Part shown: positions 23,848 to 33,720 of the stretch, in pieces | How the letters are laid out: each line of letters opens with the position of its first letter | Position numbering within the stretch: position 1 is the stretch's first letter | Origin: Vibrio metschnikovii CIP 69.14 | GTDB lineage: Bacteria > Pseudomonadota > Gammaproteobacteria > Enterobacterales > Vibrionaceae | Length of the DNA: 64,000 nt | NCBI RefSeq assembly: GCF_000176155.1 | Contig: NZ_ACZO01000006.1 | Span: forward strand, 1,488,001 to 1,552,000 | Direction of reading: 5' to 3' | Program-made: the position numbers and the translations under genes | The notes under the pieces: generated by a model | The model's input: the letters and a program-made list of their open reading frames with translations, nothing else | Told to the model about the DNA's origin: nothing | Database searches by the model: none

Positions 23848-24545
23848 CGCAACGCATCGTCTATCGATTGTTTGCCCAAGTGACGAACATCTTTACCTTT
23901 TACAAAGTAAATAATGTATTCGCAAATATTTTGGCAGCGATCACCGACCCGTTCAATAGCACGAGCCGACCACATTACTTGCAAAATGTGCGGTATATTT
24001 TTCGGGTCTTCCATCATATAGGTCATTAATTGACGGATCACCGCTTCGTATTCTTGGTCTAATTTATCATCTTGTTTATGCAAAGCCGCCGCCGCGACCA
24101 CATCCATGCGAGCAAAAGCATCTAAGACTTGATGCAGCATGGCGATGGCTTGACGGCAGAGTGGCTCTAATGAGACTTGAAAGCGACGTTCTTTATCGGC
24201 AGGGCTTTCTATTGCGATATAGGCCATTTTAGTCGCAACGTCGCCAATGCGTTCTAAATCGGTAATGGTTTTAATGATGGCCATAATCAAACGCAAATCT
24301 TTGGCCGTCGGCTGGCGCTTAGCGATGATTCGCGTGCACGCTTCATCGATTGACACTTCCATTTCATTGACTTGATGGTCATCTCGAACCACTTTGCGTG
24401 CCAACTCGATATCTTCTTTGTGCAGCGCCTGCATCGCCAAAGAGAGTTGCTGTTCCACCAATCCTCCCATGGTCAGTACATGGGTTCGAATCGATTCAAG
24501 TTCGACATTAAATTGTCCTGAAATATGTCGGCCTAACTGCATCAT
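23844..24545 (-). CDS. phoU: Phosphate signalling protein PhoU
   Basis: Links Pst transporter activity to the PhoR kinase, keeping the Pho regulon off in high phosphate. 233 residues forming two PhoU three-helix repeats; each has the metal-binding E/DxxxD pattern (for example [24 protein letters not shown] and [22 protein letters not shown]). Last gene of the pstC-pstA-pstB-phoU operon, 24 bp after pstB. Confidence 0.96.
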   Translation of the reverse strand: MMQLGRHISGQFNVELESIRTHVLTMGGLVEQQLSLAMQALHKEDIELARKVVRDDHQVNEMEVSIDEACTRIIAKRQPTAKDLRLIMAIIKTITDLERIGDVATKMAYIAIESPADKERRFQVSLEPLCRQAIAMLHQVLDAFARMDVVAAAALHKQDDKLDQEYEAVIRQLMTYMMEDPKNIPHILQVMWSARAIERVGDRCQNICEYIIYFVKGKDVRHLGKQSIDDALR

Positions 24546-24569
24546 GCCATCCTATTTTTTGCTATTTGA

Positions 24570-25388
24570 TTAGCCATATCGACCAGTAATGTAGTCTTCA
24601 GTCTGTTTTTTCAATGGAGAAGTAAAAATAGAATCTGTATCGGCATATTCGATCAACTTTCCCATATGAATAAAAGCCGTATGGTCACTGACTCGCGCCG
24701 CTTGCTGCATATTGTGCGTCACTATGACCACGGTATATTGTTTTTTTAACTCATGAATCAATTCTTCAATGGTTAAGGTTGAAATAGGGTCCAACGCGGA
24801 GGTAGGTTCATCCAACAACAATACCTCGGGTTCAATCGCTATCGCTCTCGCAATAACCAAGCGTTGCTGCTGTCCACCGGATAATCCAAACGCATTTTCG
24901 TGCAAACGATGTTTTACCTCATCCCACAAGGCCGCCGCTCGTAATGAATACTCTGCCGCGTCATCGAGTGTCCGACTGTTTTTTATACCTTGTAAGCGTA
25001 GACCATAGACCACATTCTCATAAATGGATTTAGGAAAAGGATTGGGGCGCTGAAAGACCATCCCGACTCGGCGTCGCAACGTCGGCACATCGACATCACT
25101 GTCATAGACATTTTTACCATGCAATTTCACGGCGCCTTCAACTCGACAACCATCGACTAAATCGTTCATTCGATTAATACAGCGTAATAACGTCGACTTA
25201 CCACAACCTGAAGGACCAATAAATGCCGTCACCTGCCCTTTGGGAATACGCATCGAAATTCCATTTAAAGCACGAGTCTGTTGGTAATACAAACTGAGTT
25301 CTTCAATAGTAATCGCGGTTTGCTGATCCGTTAAATGATGAACATCTAAGGGAGGCTGATAACCTAATGTTTGCTCAACAGAAAACAT
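24570..25388 (-). CDS. pstB: Phosphate ABC transporter ATP-binding protein PstB
   Basis: ATPase of the high-affinity phosphate importer. 272 residues. Walker [11 protein letters not shown]-loop in [17 protein letters not shown], signature LSGGQQQR, Walker [12 protein letters not shown] and switch His in [15 protein letters not shown] are all intact. It starts 2 bp after pstA, so translational coupling with exon 2 of the intron-split pstA is likely. Confidence 0.97.
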   Translation of the reverse strand: MFSVEQTLGYQPPLDVHHLTDQQTAITIEELSLYYQQTRALNGISMRIPKGQVTAFIGPSGCGKSTLLRCINRMNDLVDGCRVEGAVKLHGKNVYDSDVDVPTLRRRVGMVFQRPNPFPKSIYENVVYGLRLQGIKNSRTLDDAAEYSLRAAALWDEVKHRLHENAFGLSGGQQQRLVIARAIAIEPEVLLLDEPTSALDPISTLTIEELIHELKKQYTVVIVTHNMQQAARVSDHTAFIHMGKLIEYADTDSIFTSPLKKQTEDYITGRYG

Positions 25389-25390
25389 AT

Positions 25391-28300
25391 TTAATCTTGT
25401 CCTAAGGTTCGGTATTTTTCACGCAAGTTATTGCGAATATGAATGGCGGTTAAGTTCAACATCACGACCACGGTCACCAGCAAAAACGCCGTGGCATACA
25501 CTAAGGGGCGAGCAGCTTCAATATTGGTGGTTTGAAAACCAACATCGTAAATGTGAAATCCCAAATGCATAAACTTGCGCTCTAGATGTACAAAAGGAAA
25601 CTCGCTATCGACAGGTAAATTCGAGGCTAGCTTAACTGCACCGACTAACATCAAAGGAGCCACTTCGCCAGCGGCGCGAGCAATCGCAAGAATCAGCCCA
25701 GTAATCATCGCTGGACTGGCCATCGGCAGCACTATCCGCCAAATGGTTTCAAACTGCGTTGCTCCTAAGGCTAATGAACCATAACGCACTGATGGCGGAA
25801 TGCGTGTTAACCCCTCTTCGGTGGTCACGATCACCACCGGTAAGGTAAGCACCGCTAACGTTAATGCCGCCCACAATAATCCCGGCGTACCAAAGGTGGG
25901 GGCCGGTAAACTATCAGCATAAAACACACTATCAATACTTGCGCCAATCGTATACACAAAAAAGCCCAGCCCAAATACCCCATACACAATCGATGGCACA
26001 CCCGCTAAGTTGATCACCGCAACGCGAATTAAACGCGTAAAGGCATTGTCTTTAGCATATTCATGAAGGTAAACCGCAGCAATAACACCCAGAGGCATCA
26101 CAATCACAGACATGATCAATACCAACAATACGGTGCCAAAAATGGCGGGAAAGACCCCACCTTCAGAATTCGAGTCGCGAGGCGAGTCGGATAAAAAATT
26201 CCACAAATGCTTCAGCCAGCGAATCACTTTCTCGGCATGGGTCATTTCATTGGGATACCAATAATCGAGCACCTGACTCATTGGGATACGAATCGTATCA
26301 CCAGCCATATCTTGCAATAAAAGTCGCTGATCATCCAATGTTGCCCTTAAGCTTTCTAATCGTTGCTCAGCTTCGGCCAGCTCACTCACCCAGTGCTGCT
26401 CTTTTTGCTGGCGCTCTGCACGTTGGTTAGGGGTTTGTTTTAAAGAACTAGGGTCTAATAAACGAAGCGTCGTTAACTGATGAGCCAGTTCACGAATGCG
26501 CGGTCGAACTTGCTGCTCGATCTCCGCTCTTATCTGCTGAGTCTGCCCAAAAACGGTTGCTAACCACTGCGATGTACTTAAAGGCTGATCTTGACTGATG
26601 AGTGTTGATTCGAAACCAATCGGCTTACCATAAAACTGCCCGTCATGGGTTCGTTGTAAGACGACCCAACCATGAGCAAGCGTCGCCGGTGACAATTTAA
26701 TATCAAGAATCGACAAAAAATCAGCCTGATAAATGTCTCGATTAGCCACCTTAATGTTTAATCGTTGCACGTGGCCTTGCGCAATCGCGTCTTCAGGTAG
26801 GCTTATTCCCATCTCAAGAAGATGATTCACCGTCACCTTTTCTCGAGCATAGAGCTGCCCAACCAAAGTATGACCATCTTCAGTTTGCCATTGATAGAGC
26901 GGCGCTGGCCAAAAATAAATTAATCCTTTCCAGCCAATTAATAACAATAAGCCTAATACTGAGATCAATCGAGTAGGAGGCGGGATCACTCCCGCCGTCC
27001 TCTCACACCACCGTACAAGCGTGGATCGCATACGGCGGTTCCGAATAGATTTTCAATGTTTCATACCCTTCCAACAATGAGTATAACCCCAACTCTTCCA
27101 ACCGTTTGTTGGGTAAAGCCTGATTGACTTGGGGCGTCCGTGAGAGTTTCCACCATCCTTTATCTGAACCTGCGACTTTCCATGCATTAGGTTTGGCGAC
27201 TCCTAAACTAATCAGCCACATCGCTATGCTGTATTTCCGCTTTTTCTGTTTTAGACGGTAGCACCGCAGTCGGCGTCTTATCCAACTGTCTAGGTGACTC
27301 ATCGATGACGGCCTTAAGCCCAGTTTAAAGTAGTTCTGCCAACCTCGTAGATACGTCGATAGTTCCTTGATGATTGCCGGGAACGTTCGTCCTCTATTTC
27401 GTTTGGTGACTTGTCGCACTCGTTTCTTCATTTGATGCATGGCGTCATCACTGATACCTATCACACCATCATCGTTGAAGCGGTGTCCCAAGTAGCTACG
27501 CTCACTCACTCTGGTCGCCGCACTTTTCTCACGGTTTACCCGTAATTTAAGCGTCTGCTCCAAGAACTCCGTAACCGAGGTTTTCACCCGTTGCGCTGCT
27601 GCTTCACTACCTACGTAGATTTGGCAATCGTCTGCGTATCGGCAGAACTTATGACCTCTACGTTCTAACTCTTTATCAAGCTCATCCAATACGATATTAG
27701 AGAGCAGCGGCGACAGAGGACCTCCTTGTGGGGTTCCTCTTTGTCTTCGCTCTATCACTCCATTTCGCATCAGACCACTTTGTAGATATTTCCTGATCAG
27801 TTTCAGCACCCGTTTATCCGCGATATCTTGAGACAGCCGATACATCAGTCTGTCGTGATTGACGGTATCGAAGTACTTCTCCAGATCTATATCGACTACA
27901 TATCCCCGCCCTTCTCGAATGTATTCACTCGCTTTCGACAAAGCATGATGAGCACTCCTTCTTGGTCTGAACCCGAAGCTGCTCTTTGAGAACTTCGGCT
28001 CATACAACTGTGTCAGGAGCTGTGCCATCGCTTGTTGTACGATGCGATCCTGAACGGTTGGGATACCCAGTTGGCGTACTCCACCTTTTGGCTTGGGGAT
28101 TTCTACACCCAGAACGGGAGACGGTTGGTAACTTCCATCCAGTAAAGACTGGCGAAGTTGCTGCCCATTATCCAACTGGCGAAGCTTTTCCAAGGTCGCT
28201 GTGATCGTCAGTCTATCTACCCCACCGCACCCCTTGTTGCGCTTCACCTGTTTGGTCGCAGCGTTTAAATTACCCGGACTGAACATCTGTTCGAGTAATC

Positions 28301-28930
28301 GAGTGGTGTCCATCAAGACTCGTCCTTCTTTCTATGCCAAATCAGCTTGTTACGCTTCGTTTCCGTCAGTTCCACTTTTGGCTTCACCAATCGGAACGTA
28401 GAGATGGGTCGCATCGTTACTGTTACTCCACTGATTTGAATATCTGGCGACTGCTTCTTGACCTATTCAGTTCCGGCCTTCCCTTAAGTTGTACTTCCTC
28501 AAGGTACTATGCCTTCTGCTGACTCCTTATTACCCATCAGCATCCATCACTGGCTGCTTAGTTTCGTCCGAAACAGATAATAAGATCTCCCGAGGTAAGA
28601 CGTTGTTCTTTCTCGTGGTCATGCCTGATTTACTGCATCGCACTTCTCGTCGAGTCGTTGGGCTATTCTATCTATTGCTAGGTTACCCAAGTCGACACAG
28701 CCTACTATCAGATTTCTGTTCGTCATCACCACGTTTTGCCATTTGCTTCCTTCAGATTTCACCTCACGATGAACACCCTTGCATAGGCTAACGGTTCCCG
28801 CTCGACTGAGCCCGTAGAGGACTTTCACCTCCTAGATCAACGCCATGCTCGGCGCACAACTGATGCTAACGGCACCAGCCGTCAGCCAAATCCAAGGAGA
28901 GCCAGATTGAAATTGCTGGGTCAGTTTCAT
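25391..28930 (-). CDS. pstA: Phosphate ABC transporter permease PstA, split by a group II intron
   Basis: Membrane permease of the Pst importer. Exon 1 is 28930-28858 (73 bp, ATG 14 bp after the pstC stop, with GGGAG upstream); exon 2 is 26967-25391. Joining them restores one 549-codon frame through a TTG codon made of T from exon 1 and TG from exon 2. The product has a membrane segment at the junction ([17 protein letters not shown]), an extended N-terminal region with a helical Gln/Glu-rich part around residues 170-240, and the permease domain near the end ([27 protein letters not shown] loop contacts PstB). Unspliced RNA could still give a 546-residue version from an ATG at 27031 in the intron. 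Function depends on splicing or this alternative start. Confidence 0.88.
27003..28313 (-). CDS. ltrA: Group II intron reverse transcriptase/maturase
   Basis: Intron-encoded protein that helps the RNA fold and splice and copies it into DNA during mobility. 436 residues from the ATG at 28313, which has AAGGA upstream. RT blocks run from about residue 60 to 260, with [44 protein letters not shown] and the catalytic YADD at about 226-229. The maturase X domain includes [11 protein letters not shown]. No HNH endonuclease domain follows. The last residues ([11 protein letters not shown]) are encoded by domain V and the stop codon lies just past it. Confidence 0.95.
   Translation of the reverse strand: MDTTRLLEQMFSPGNLNAATKQVKRNKGCGGVDRLTITATLEKLRQLDNGQQLRQSLLDGSYQPSPVLGVEIPKPKGGVRQLGIPTVQDRIVQQAMAQLLTQLYEPKFSKSSFGFRPRRSAHHALSKASEYIREGRGYVVDIDLEKYFDTVNHDRLMYRLSQDIADKRVLKLIRKYLQSGLMRNGVIERRQRGTPQGGPLSPLLSNIVLDELDKELERRGHKFCRYADDCQIYVGSEAAAQRVKTSVTEFLEQTLKLRVNREKSAATRVSERSYLGHRFNDDGVIGISDDAMHQMKKRVRQVTKRNRGRTFPAIIKELSTYLRGWQNYFKLGLRPSSMSHLDSWIRRRLRCYRLKQKKRKYSIAMWLISLGVAKPNAWKVAGSDKGWWKLSRTPQVNQALPNKRLEELGLYSLLEGYETLKIYSEPPYAIHACTVV
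28467..28472 (-). other. Predicted EBS1 of the group II intron
   Basis: Reads AACTGA on the minus strand, complementary to all six exon bases TCAGTT (28858-28863) next to the 5' splice site. It lies about 390 nt into the intron, within the expected domain I region. Pairing was found by eye; EBS2 was not identified. Confidence 0.55.
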
Positions 28931-28944
28931 TTACGTGCTCCCGA

Positions 28945-31146
28945 TTACAATGAACGATATTTGGCGCGTAAGCGCTGACGCACCCACTCAGCAAAGGAGT
29001 TAACGATAAAAGTAAAGACAAACAGCAATAACGCCGCTAAAAACAGTACTCGATAATGAGAGCTCCCCACCGCAGACTCAGGTAATTCAATCGCAATATT
29101 GGCTGAAATGGTGCGCATGCCTTGTAAAATATTCCAATCAAGAATAGGCGTATTCCCTGTCGCCATCAGTACGATCATGGTTTCGCCAACGGCTCGCCCC
29201 AACCCCATCATGATTGCCGAAAAAATTCCTGGGCTGGCAGTCAATAACACGACATGGGTTAAGGTTTGCCATCCAGTCGCTCCTAGAGCCAATGAACCAT
29301 CCGATAAATGTTTCGGAACCGAGAAAATCGCATCTTCTGCAATGGTAAAAATTGTTGGGATCACGGCAAATCCCATCGCAATCCCCACAATTAACGCATT
29401 ACGCTGATCAAAACCAATACCTCTTTGATCCAAAAAGAGCAGTACATCTCCGGCAAACAAGACTTGTTCGATGAGATGACTAGAAGAGAGCGTCAATGCC
29501 ATGATAACGATCATTAATGGCACTAAGATCAGTGCTTGCCAACCGGAAATATCATACCCCAAATAACGTTTAGGTAACCAAGACCAGATAACACCTATCA
29601 TTAACGTCGAGATGGGTAAACCGATTAAGAGTGCGACCACCGCCGCCAAATTGTTTTCTACGATAGGGGCAAACCATAGCCCAGCGAGAAAGCCAATGAT
29701 CACCGTTGGTAGCGCCTCCATCAATTCAATGGTCGGCTTCACCACTCGACGCATCGCGGGTTTCATAAAATAAGCGGTATAAATAGCGGCAAACACCGCT
29801 ATCGGCACGGCAAATAGCATGGCATAGAAAGCGGCTTTCAATGTACCAAACGCAATCGGCACTAAACTTAATTTCGGTTCAAACTGCTCATTCGCCGCGG
29901 TTGACTGCCACACAAACTGCGGCTCTGGATAGCCTTCATACCAGACTTTTTTCCATAGAGCTGAAAAGGAAATCTCAGGGTGAGGATTATCCAATTCAAT
30001 GACCTGAACGATTCCATCGTCCCAAGTGGCAATATAACGCTCGTTATTGGACATCACCGCTAACGTTGGCGCTCTAGGGAAAACCCGCTCAAACAACACC
30101 AGTTTTTCGCTGGTGGTATAATGACTTTGTAGCGTGCCATTAGGATAAAAAGTATAAAAACCTTTACGCTGAGTATCCGTCAGCAAAAGCTGAATAGACG
30201 GCGCCAGCTGAAAATCACGAATCGACTGCAACTGGCGTTGACCTTGGTGTAAAACATCAAACCATTGACTGACAACGCCATTCTCGTAAGTAATCAGCAG
30301 CGAGTAAGCGCCGGACAATAAGGTCATATTCGTCACTAAGCGCTGCGGCTGGCCGCGACTAAGATCCACTTGTTCACGCAGACGATACGCTTCACCATCA
30401 CGCTGAATAACCGCCAATTGCGAGCCAGTACGTAAGTAAATCGTCTGGCCATCTGGAGTAATAATGAGTTGATCCAGTTGCGCGTAGCGAGTCGGTAATA
30501 CCGTTTCTGCCATGGCTAAAGGCGCTTGTCGCGCCAGCCAACGAATCATCACCCGTTGGTCAGCCAAATAACTGACCGTGTAAAGATAGTCAGCCGTTAG
30601 CGCAAAGTTGAACTGTTCAATCACCGCTTCCTCAGGGGCTGCAACCAGCGTAGATTCGGTGGTTAATAACTCAAGCACAGGGGTAAACTCTCGTCGCTGT
30701 TGAGTCATTGAATAATCAAACCGAGGACGGAAAAGATGCACCTGGTGCGCAGCATCCAAAACCGCATACCACCCGTCTTGTGCCGTACCGGCTTCTATTT
30801 TTACAGGAACAAAAGACAAGGACTGTCGCCATAACGGCTGATCACTCAGTTGCTTTAGCGCCCAAAATTCCGCGTCACCATGCTGATCGACCACGAACAG
30901 ATGCTCACCATAATCATCCATCGCCAGTAACTGAGGCTGCACAGAAGAAATCGGCTGTTTAGCAAAGTTGGCATCAAGCTTGGCATCTGCAAAAAGTGGC
31001 AGGGTGACCAACGCCAAATAAACAAAAATTAAAATCAGAGCCGCTAAGACTCCAACCCCACCACAGGTTACCGCAAAGCGAACGCAACGATCTTTCAAAC
31101 GTCGTTTATGATCTCGTTGCTGTAATGAAAATTCACTGTGGGGCAT
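28945..31146 (-). CDS. pstC: Phosphate ABC transporter permease PstC (long form)
   Basis: Permease partner of PstA. At about 733 residues it is more than twice the E. coli length, because a large extracytoplasmic region of roughly 350 residues, rich in beta-strand repeats (LLAMDDYGEHLFVVDQHGDAEFW), is inserted after the first membrane helix; this long form is usual in vibrios and relatives. The C-terminal permease part has several helices and the PstB-contact loop ([23 protein letters not shown]). The ATG at 31146 is preferred to the TTG before it. First gene of the operon, with a Pho-box-like site upstream. Confidence 0.94.
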   Translation of the reverse strand: MPHSEFSLQQRDHKRRLKDRCVRFAVTCGGVGVLAALILIFVYLALVTLPLFADAKLDANFAKQPISSVQPQLLAMDDYGEHLFVVDQHGDAEFWALKQLSDQPLWRQSLSFVPVKIEAGTAQDGWYAVLDAAHQVHLFRPRFDYSMTQQRREFTPVLELLTTESTLVAAPEEAVIEQFNFALTADYLYTVSYLADQRVMIRWLARQAPLAMAETVLPTRYAQLDQLIITPDGQTIYLRTGSQLAVIQRDGEAYRLREQVDLSRGQPQRLVTNMTLLSGAYSLLITYENGVVSQWFDVLHQGQRQLQSIRDFQLAPSIQLLLTDTQRKGFYTFYPNGTLQSHYTTSEKLVLFERVFPRAPTLAVMSNNERYIATWDDGIVQVIELDNPHPEISFSALWKKVWYEGYPEPQFVWQSTAANEQFEPKLSLVPIAFGTLKAAFYAMLFAVPIAVFAAIYTAYFMKPAMRRVVKPTIELMEALPTVIIGFLAGLWFAPIVENNLAAVVALLIGLPISTLMIGVIWSWLPKRYLGYDISGWQALILVPLMIVIMALTLSSSHLIEQVLFAGDVLLFLDQRGIGFDQRNALIVGIAMGFAVIPTIFTIAEDAIFSVPKHLSDGSLALGATGWQTLTHVVLLTASPGIFSAIMMGLGRAVGETMIVLMATGNTPILDWNILQGMRTISANIAIELPESAVGSSHYRVLFLAALLLFVFTFIVNSFAEWVRQRLRAKYRSL

Positions 31147-31617
31147 CAATTCACTCTATCCTTGTTATCTTGAGAGGGCGGCCGAGCTTAGAAAACGGTA
31201 GTGACCAACAGCACGGAGAGTAAGAATAAGATCGCGAGCGCAAGAAGCGCATCAGAATAACCAGCCGCTTAACTATGTGAAGCGTTTCATACTTTATGGT
31301 GCTACAGGGTATACTATTTCAAATACGTGACGGTTATATTACAGCGCAGATAAGCAACTGAAAACAAAACCACTCTATATCAACTCAATTTGTAATAATT
31401 ATGTCATATCATCGCTTTAGTTTGCACAATGATCATTGCGACTGGCTTATCTACCAATAACGTCGATCGTCAGATAGACGGCAAGTCCGTCGCCATGAGT
31501 ATAGATAAACGATGTGATTGAGATGAAGTAAAATATAAATTAGGCAACGGATAAGCATGGCGGAAACCGACGTATCATCTCGTCAGGTTTTCGAGCTTAA
31601 GCAAAAGAAAGGAATCC
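31147..31617. other. Divergent pstC-ppk control region
   Basis: 471 bp without a gene, between the pst operon (minus) and ppk-ppx (plus). It contains a Pho-box-like site facing pstC. On the ppk side only a single half-site (ATGTCAT near 31402) was seen, which is not enough to call. Confidence 0.6.
31327..31344 (-). promoter_or_regulatory. Pho box upstream of pstC
   Basis: Minus strand CTGTAAT-ATAA-CCGTCAC matches the PhoB consensus (two CTGTCAY repeats separated by 4 A/T bases) at 16 of 18 positions. A possible -10, TAGTAT, starts about 10 bp downstream, the spacing expected when PhoB replaces the -35 contact. Confidence 0.65.
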
Positions 31618-33720
31618 ATGAGTACCGAAAAGTTGTACATCGACAAAGAATTAAGTTGGCTTTCGTTTAATGAACGTGTGTTGCAAGAAGCGGCAGATAA
31701 AACGGTACCATTGATTGAAAGAATTCGTTTTTTAGGTATTTTTTCTAATAACTTAGATGAATTCTATAAAGTCCGTTTTGCTGATGTCAAACGGCGAATT
31801 TTAATCAACCGTGAACAAGGCGTAAAAGATAGCTCCAAGCATCTACTGAGTAAAATGCAGAGCAAAGCGTTTAAACTGAACCAAGATTTTGATCGTCTAT
31901 ACAGTGAATTGATTGTCGAAATGGCCCGGCGGCGGATTTTTTTAGTCAATGAGACCCAACTCGATACCCTACAACAAAAGTGGATCAGTAAATATTTTCA
32001 TAAAGAGGTATTACCTCATATTACTCCGCTATTGCTGCGTGATGATATTGATGTATTGCAGTTTCTTAAAGATGAGTACGCTTACATTGCCGTTGAGCTT
32101 AAAAAAGACCAGCAATCAAGCTATGCCCTGCTCGAGATCCCAACCGATCATTTACCTCGCTTTGTCATGTTACCTGAGCAAAAAGGCAAAGGACGCAAGA
32201 CCATTATTTTGCTCGATAATATTATTCGTTACTGTTTAGATGATATTTTCCGTGGCTTTTTTGATTACGACACGCTTCACGGCTACGCAATAAAAATGAC
32301 TCGAGATGCAGAGTACGATTTACGCCGCGAAGTTGAGTACAGTTTACTCGAACAATTATCAGAAGGCTTAAGTCAGCGACTGACCGCGATGCCCGTGCGT
32401 TTTATCTACGAACATGACATGCCTGAAGCCATGCTGACGTTTTTATGTGAAAAACTCAAAATTTCTTATTATGATAGTCTGCTTCCCGGTGGTCGTTATC
32501 ACAACTTTAAAGACTTTATCGCGTTTCCCAATGTTGGGCGCGATTACTTAGAAAACCGTACATTACCACCTCTCAAATGTGCTGATTTCGATGGTTACTT
32601 AAACGCCTTTGATGCCATTCGTAGCCAAGACATCTTACTCCACTACCCTTACCATCGCTTTGAGCATATCACCGAGTTAGTGCGCCAAGCCTCGTTTGAT
32701 CCCAAAGTGATCAGTATTAAAATCAACATTTATCGGGTAGCTAAAAACTCTAAATTGATGAATTCGTTGATCGATGCAGTGCATAACGGTAAACGTGTCG
32801 TCGTGGTCGTCGAGCTGCAAGCGCGTTTTGATGAAGAAGCCAATATCGAATGGTCCCGGATCCTCACTGAAGCGGGCGTTGACGTGATTTTTGGTATTCC
32901 AGGAATGAAAATTCATGCCAAGTTACTGTTGATTACTCGTCGAGAAGAGAGTGAATTAGTGCGCTATGCACATATTGGTACCGGGAATTTCCATGAAAAA
33001 ACCGCACGGATTTATACTGACTTTTCTTTACTCACCGCCGATCATGAACTCACCAATGAAGTGCGTAGTGTGTTTGCGTATATTGAAAATCCATTTCGCC
33101 CGATTAAATTTACTCACTTACTGGTTTCACCGCGAAATAGCCGTACCCAGTTGTATCGGTTAATTGATAGTGAAATTGCCAATGCCCGTAACGGTAAGAA
33201 GGCTGAAATCATGGTTAAAGTGAATAATTTGGTTGATAAAGGATTGATCAATAAACTCTATGGTGCGAGCAGCGCGGGCGTTAAAATAAAAATGATCATT
33301 CGCGGTATGTGTTCATTAGTTCCCGGTATTGCAGGAGTCAGTGATAACATTAGTATTATTAGTATTGTTGATCGTTTCTTAGAGCATCCACGAGTACTGA
33401 TCACCCATAACGATGGCGACCCTTTAGTCTATATCTCTTCGGCTGACTGGATGACACGTAACCTCGATCATCGGATTGAAGTAACCACACCCATTCGTAG
33501 CCCACGTTTAAAACAACGGATCATCGATATCATTAATCTCCAGTTTACCGATACCGTCAAAGCTCGAGTTATCGATAAAGAGATGAGTAACCGTTACGTC
33601 AAACGCGGCAATCGGAAAAAAATACGTTCACAATTGGCTATTTACGACTACCTTAAACAAATAGAAAAAGAAACACGCAAACCCAAAGGAAACCTTGAGC
33701 CACATGAAAACCCACTCTGA
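31618..33720 (+). CDS. ppk: Polyphosphate kinase 1
   Basis: Makes inorganic polyphosphate reversibly from ATP. 700 residues, with the N-terminal helical domain ([17 protein letters not shown]), the head domain, and two phospholipase-D-like catalytic domains. The autophosphorylated His is in [20 protein letters not shown]. The ATG has AAGGA upstream. Its end overlaps ppx by 17 bp, a conserved translationally coupled pair. Divergent from the pst operon. Confidence 0.97.
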   Translation: MSTEKLYIDKELSWLSFNERVLQEAADKTVPLIERIRFLGIFSNNLDEFYKVRFADVKRRILINREQGVKDSSKHLLSKMQSKAFKLNQDFDRLYSELIVEMARRRIFLVNETQLDTLQQKWISKYFHKEVLPHITPLLLRDDIDVLQFLKDEYAYIAVELKKDQQSSYALLEIPTDHLPRFVMLPEQKGKGRKTIILLDNIIRYCLDDIFRGFFDYDTLHGYAIKMTRDAEYDLRREVEYSLLEQLSEGLSQRLTAMPVRFIYEHDMPEAMLTFLCEKLKISYYDSLLPGGRYHNFKDFIAFPNVGRDYLENRTLPPLKCADFDGYLNAFDAIRSQDILLHYPYHRFEHITELVRQASFDPKVISIKINIYRVAKNSKLMNSLIDAVHNGKRVVVVVELQARFDEEANIEWSRILTEAGVDVIFGIPGMKIHAKLLLITRREESELVRYAHIGTGNFHEKTARIYTDFSLLTADHELTNEVRSVFAYIENPFRPIKFTHLLVSPRNSRTQLYRLIDSEIANARNGKKAEIMVKVNNLVDKGLINKLYGASSAGVKIKMIIRGMCSLVPGIAGVSDNISIISIVDRFLEHPRVLITHNDGDPLVYISSADWMTRNLDHRIEVTTPIRSPRLKQRIIDIINLQFTDTVKARVIDKEMSNRYVKRGNRKKIRSQLAIYDYLKQIEKETRKPKGNLEPHENPL

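Larger units (their letters stand above)
26968..28857 (-). mobile_element. Group II intron inserted in pstA
   Basis: 1,890-bp retroelement in the same direction as pstA. The 5' end is GTGCGCC, matching the GUGYG rule, with the common bacterial 5' segment TAGGAGGTGAAAGTCCTC just inside. It encodes a reverse transcriptase/maturase. Domain V is 27008-27038 (CCGCCGTA pairing with TACGGTGG, loop ATCCA); domain VI follows with a GGCGGG/CCCGCC stem and an unpaired A at 26974, six bases before the 3' end, which terminates in GAT. EBS1 AACTGA (28467-28472) pairs fully with the last six bases of exon 1, TCAGTT. Ends were set by these signals and by the in-frame exon join. Confidence 0.9.

Noticed and set aside
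28489..28828. Open frames on both strands (100 and 69 codons) inside the intron 5' region
   Set aside because: They lie in the structured domain I RNA, have no ribosome site or family similarity, and are explained by the ribozyme sequence.
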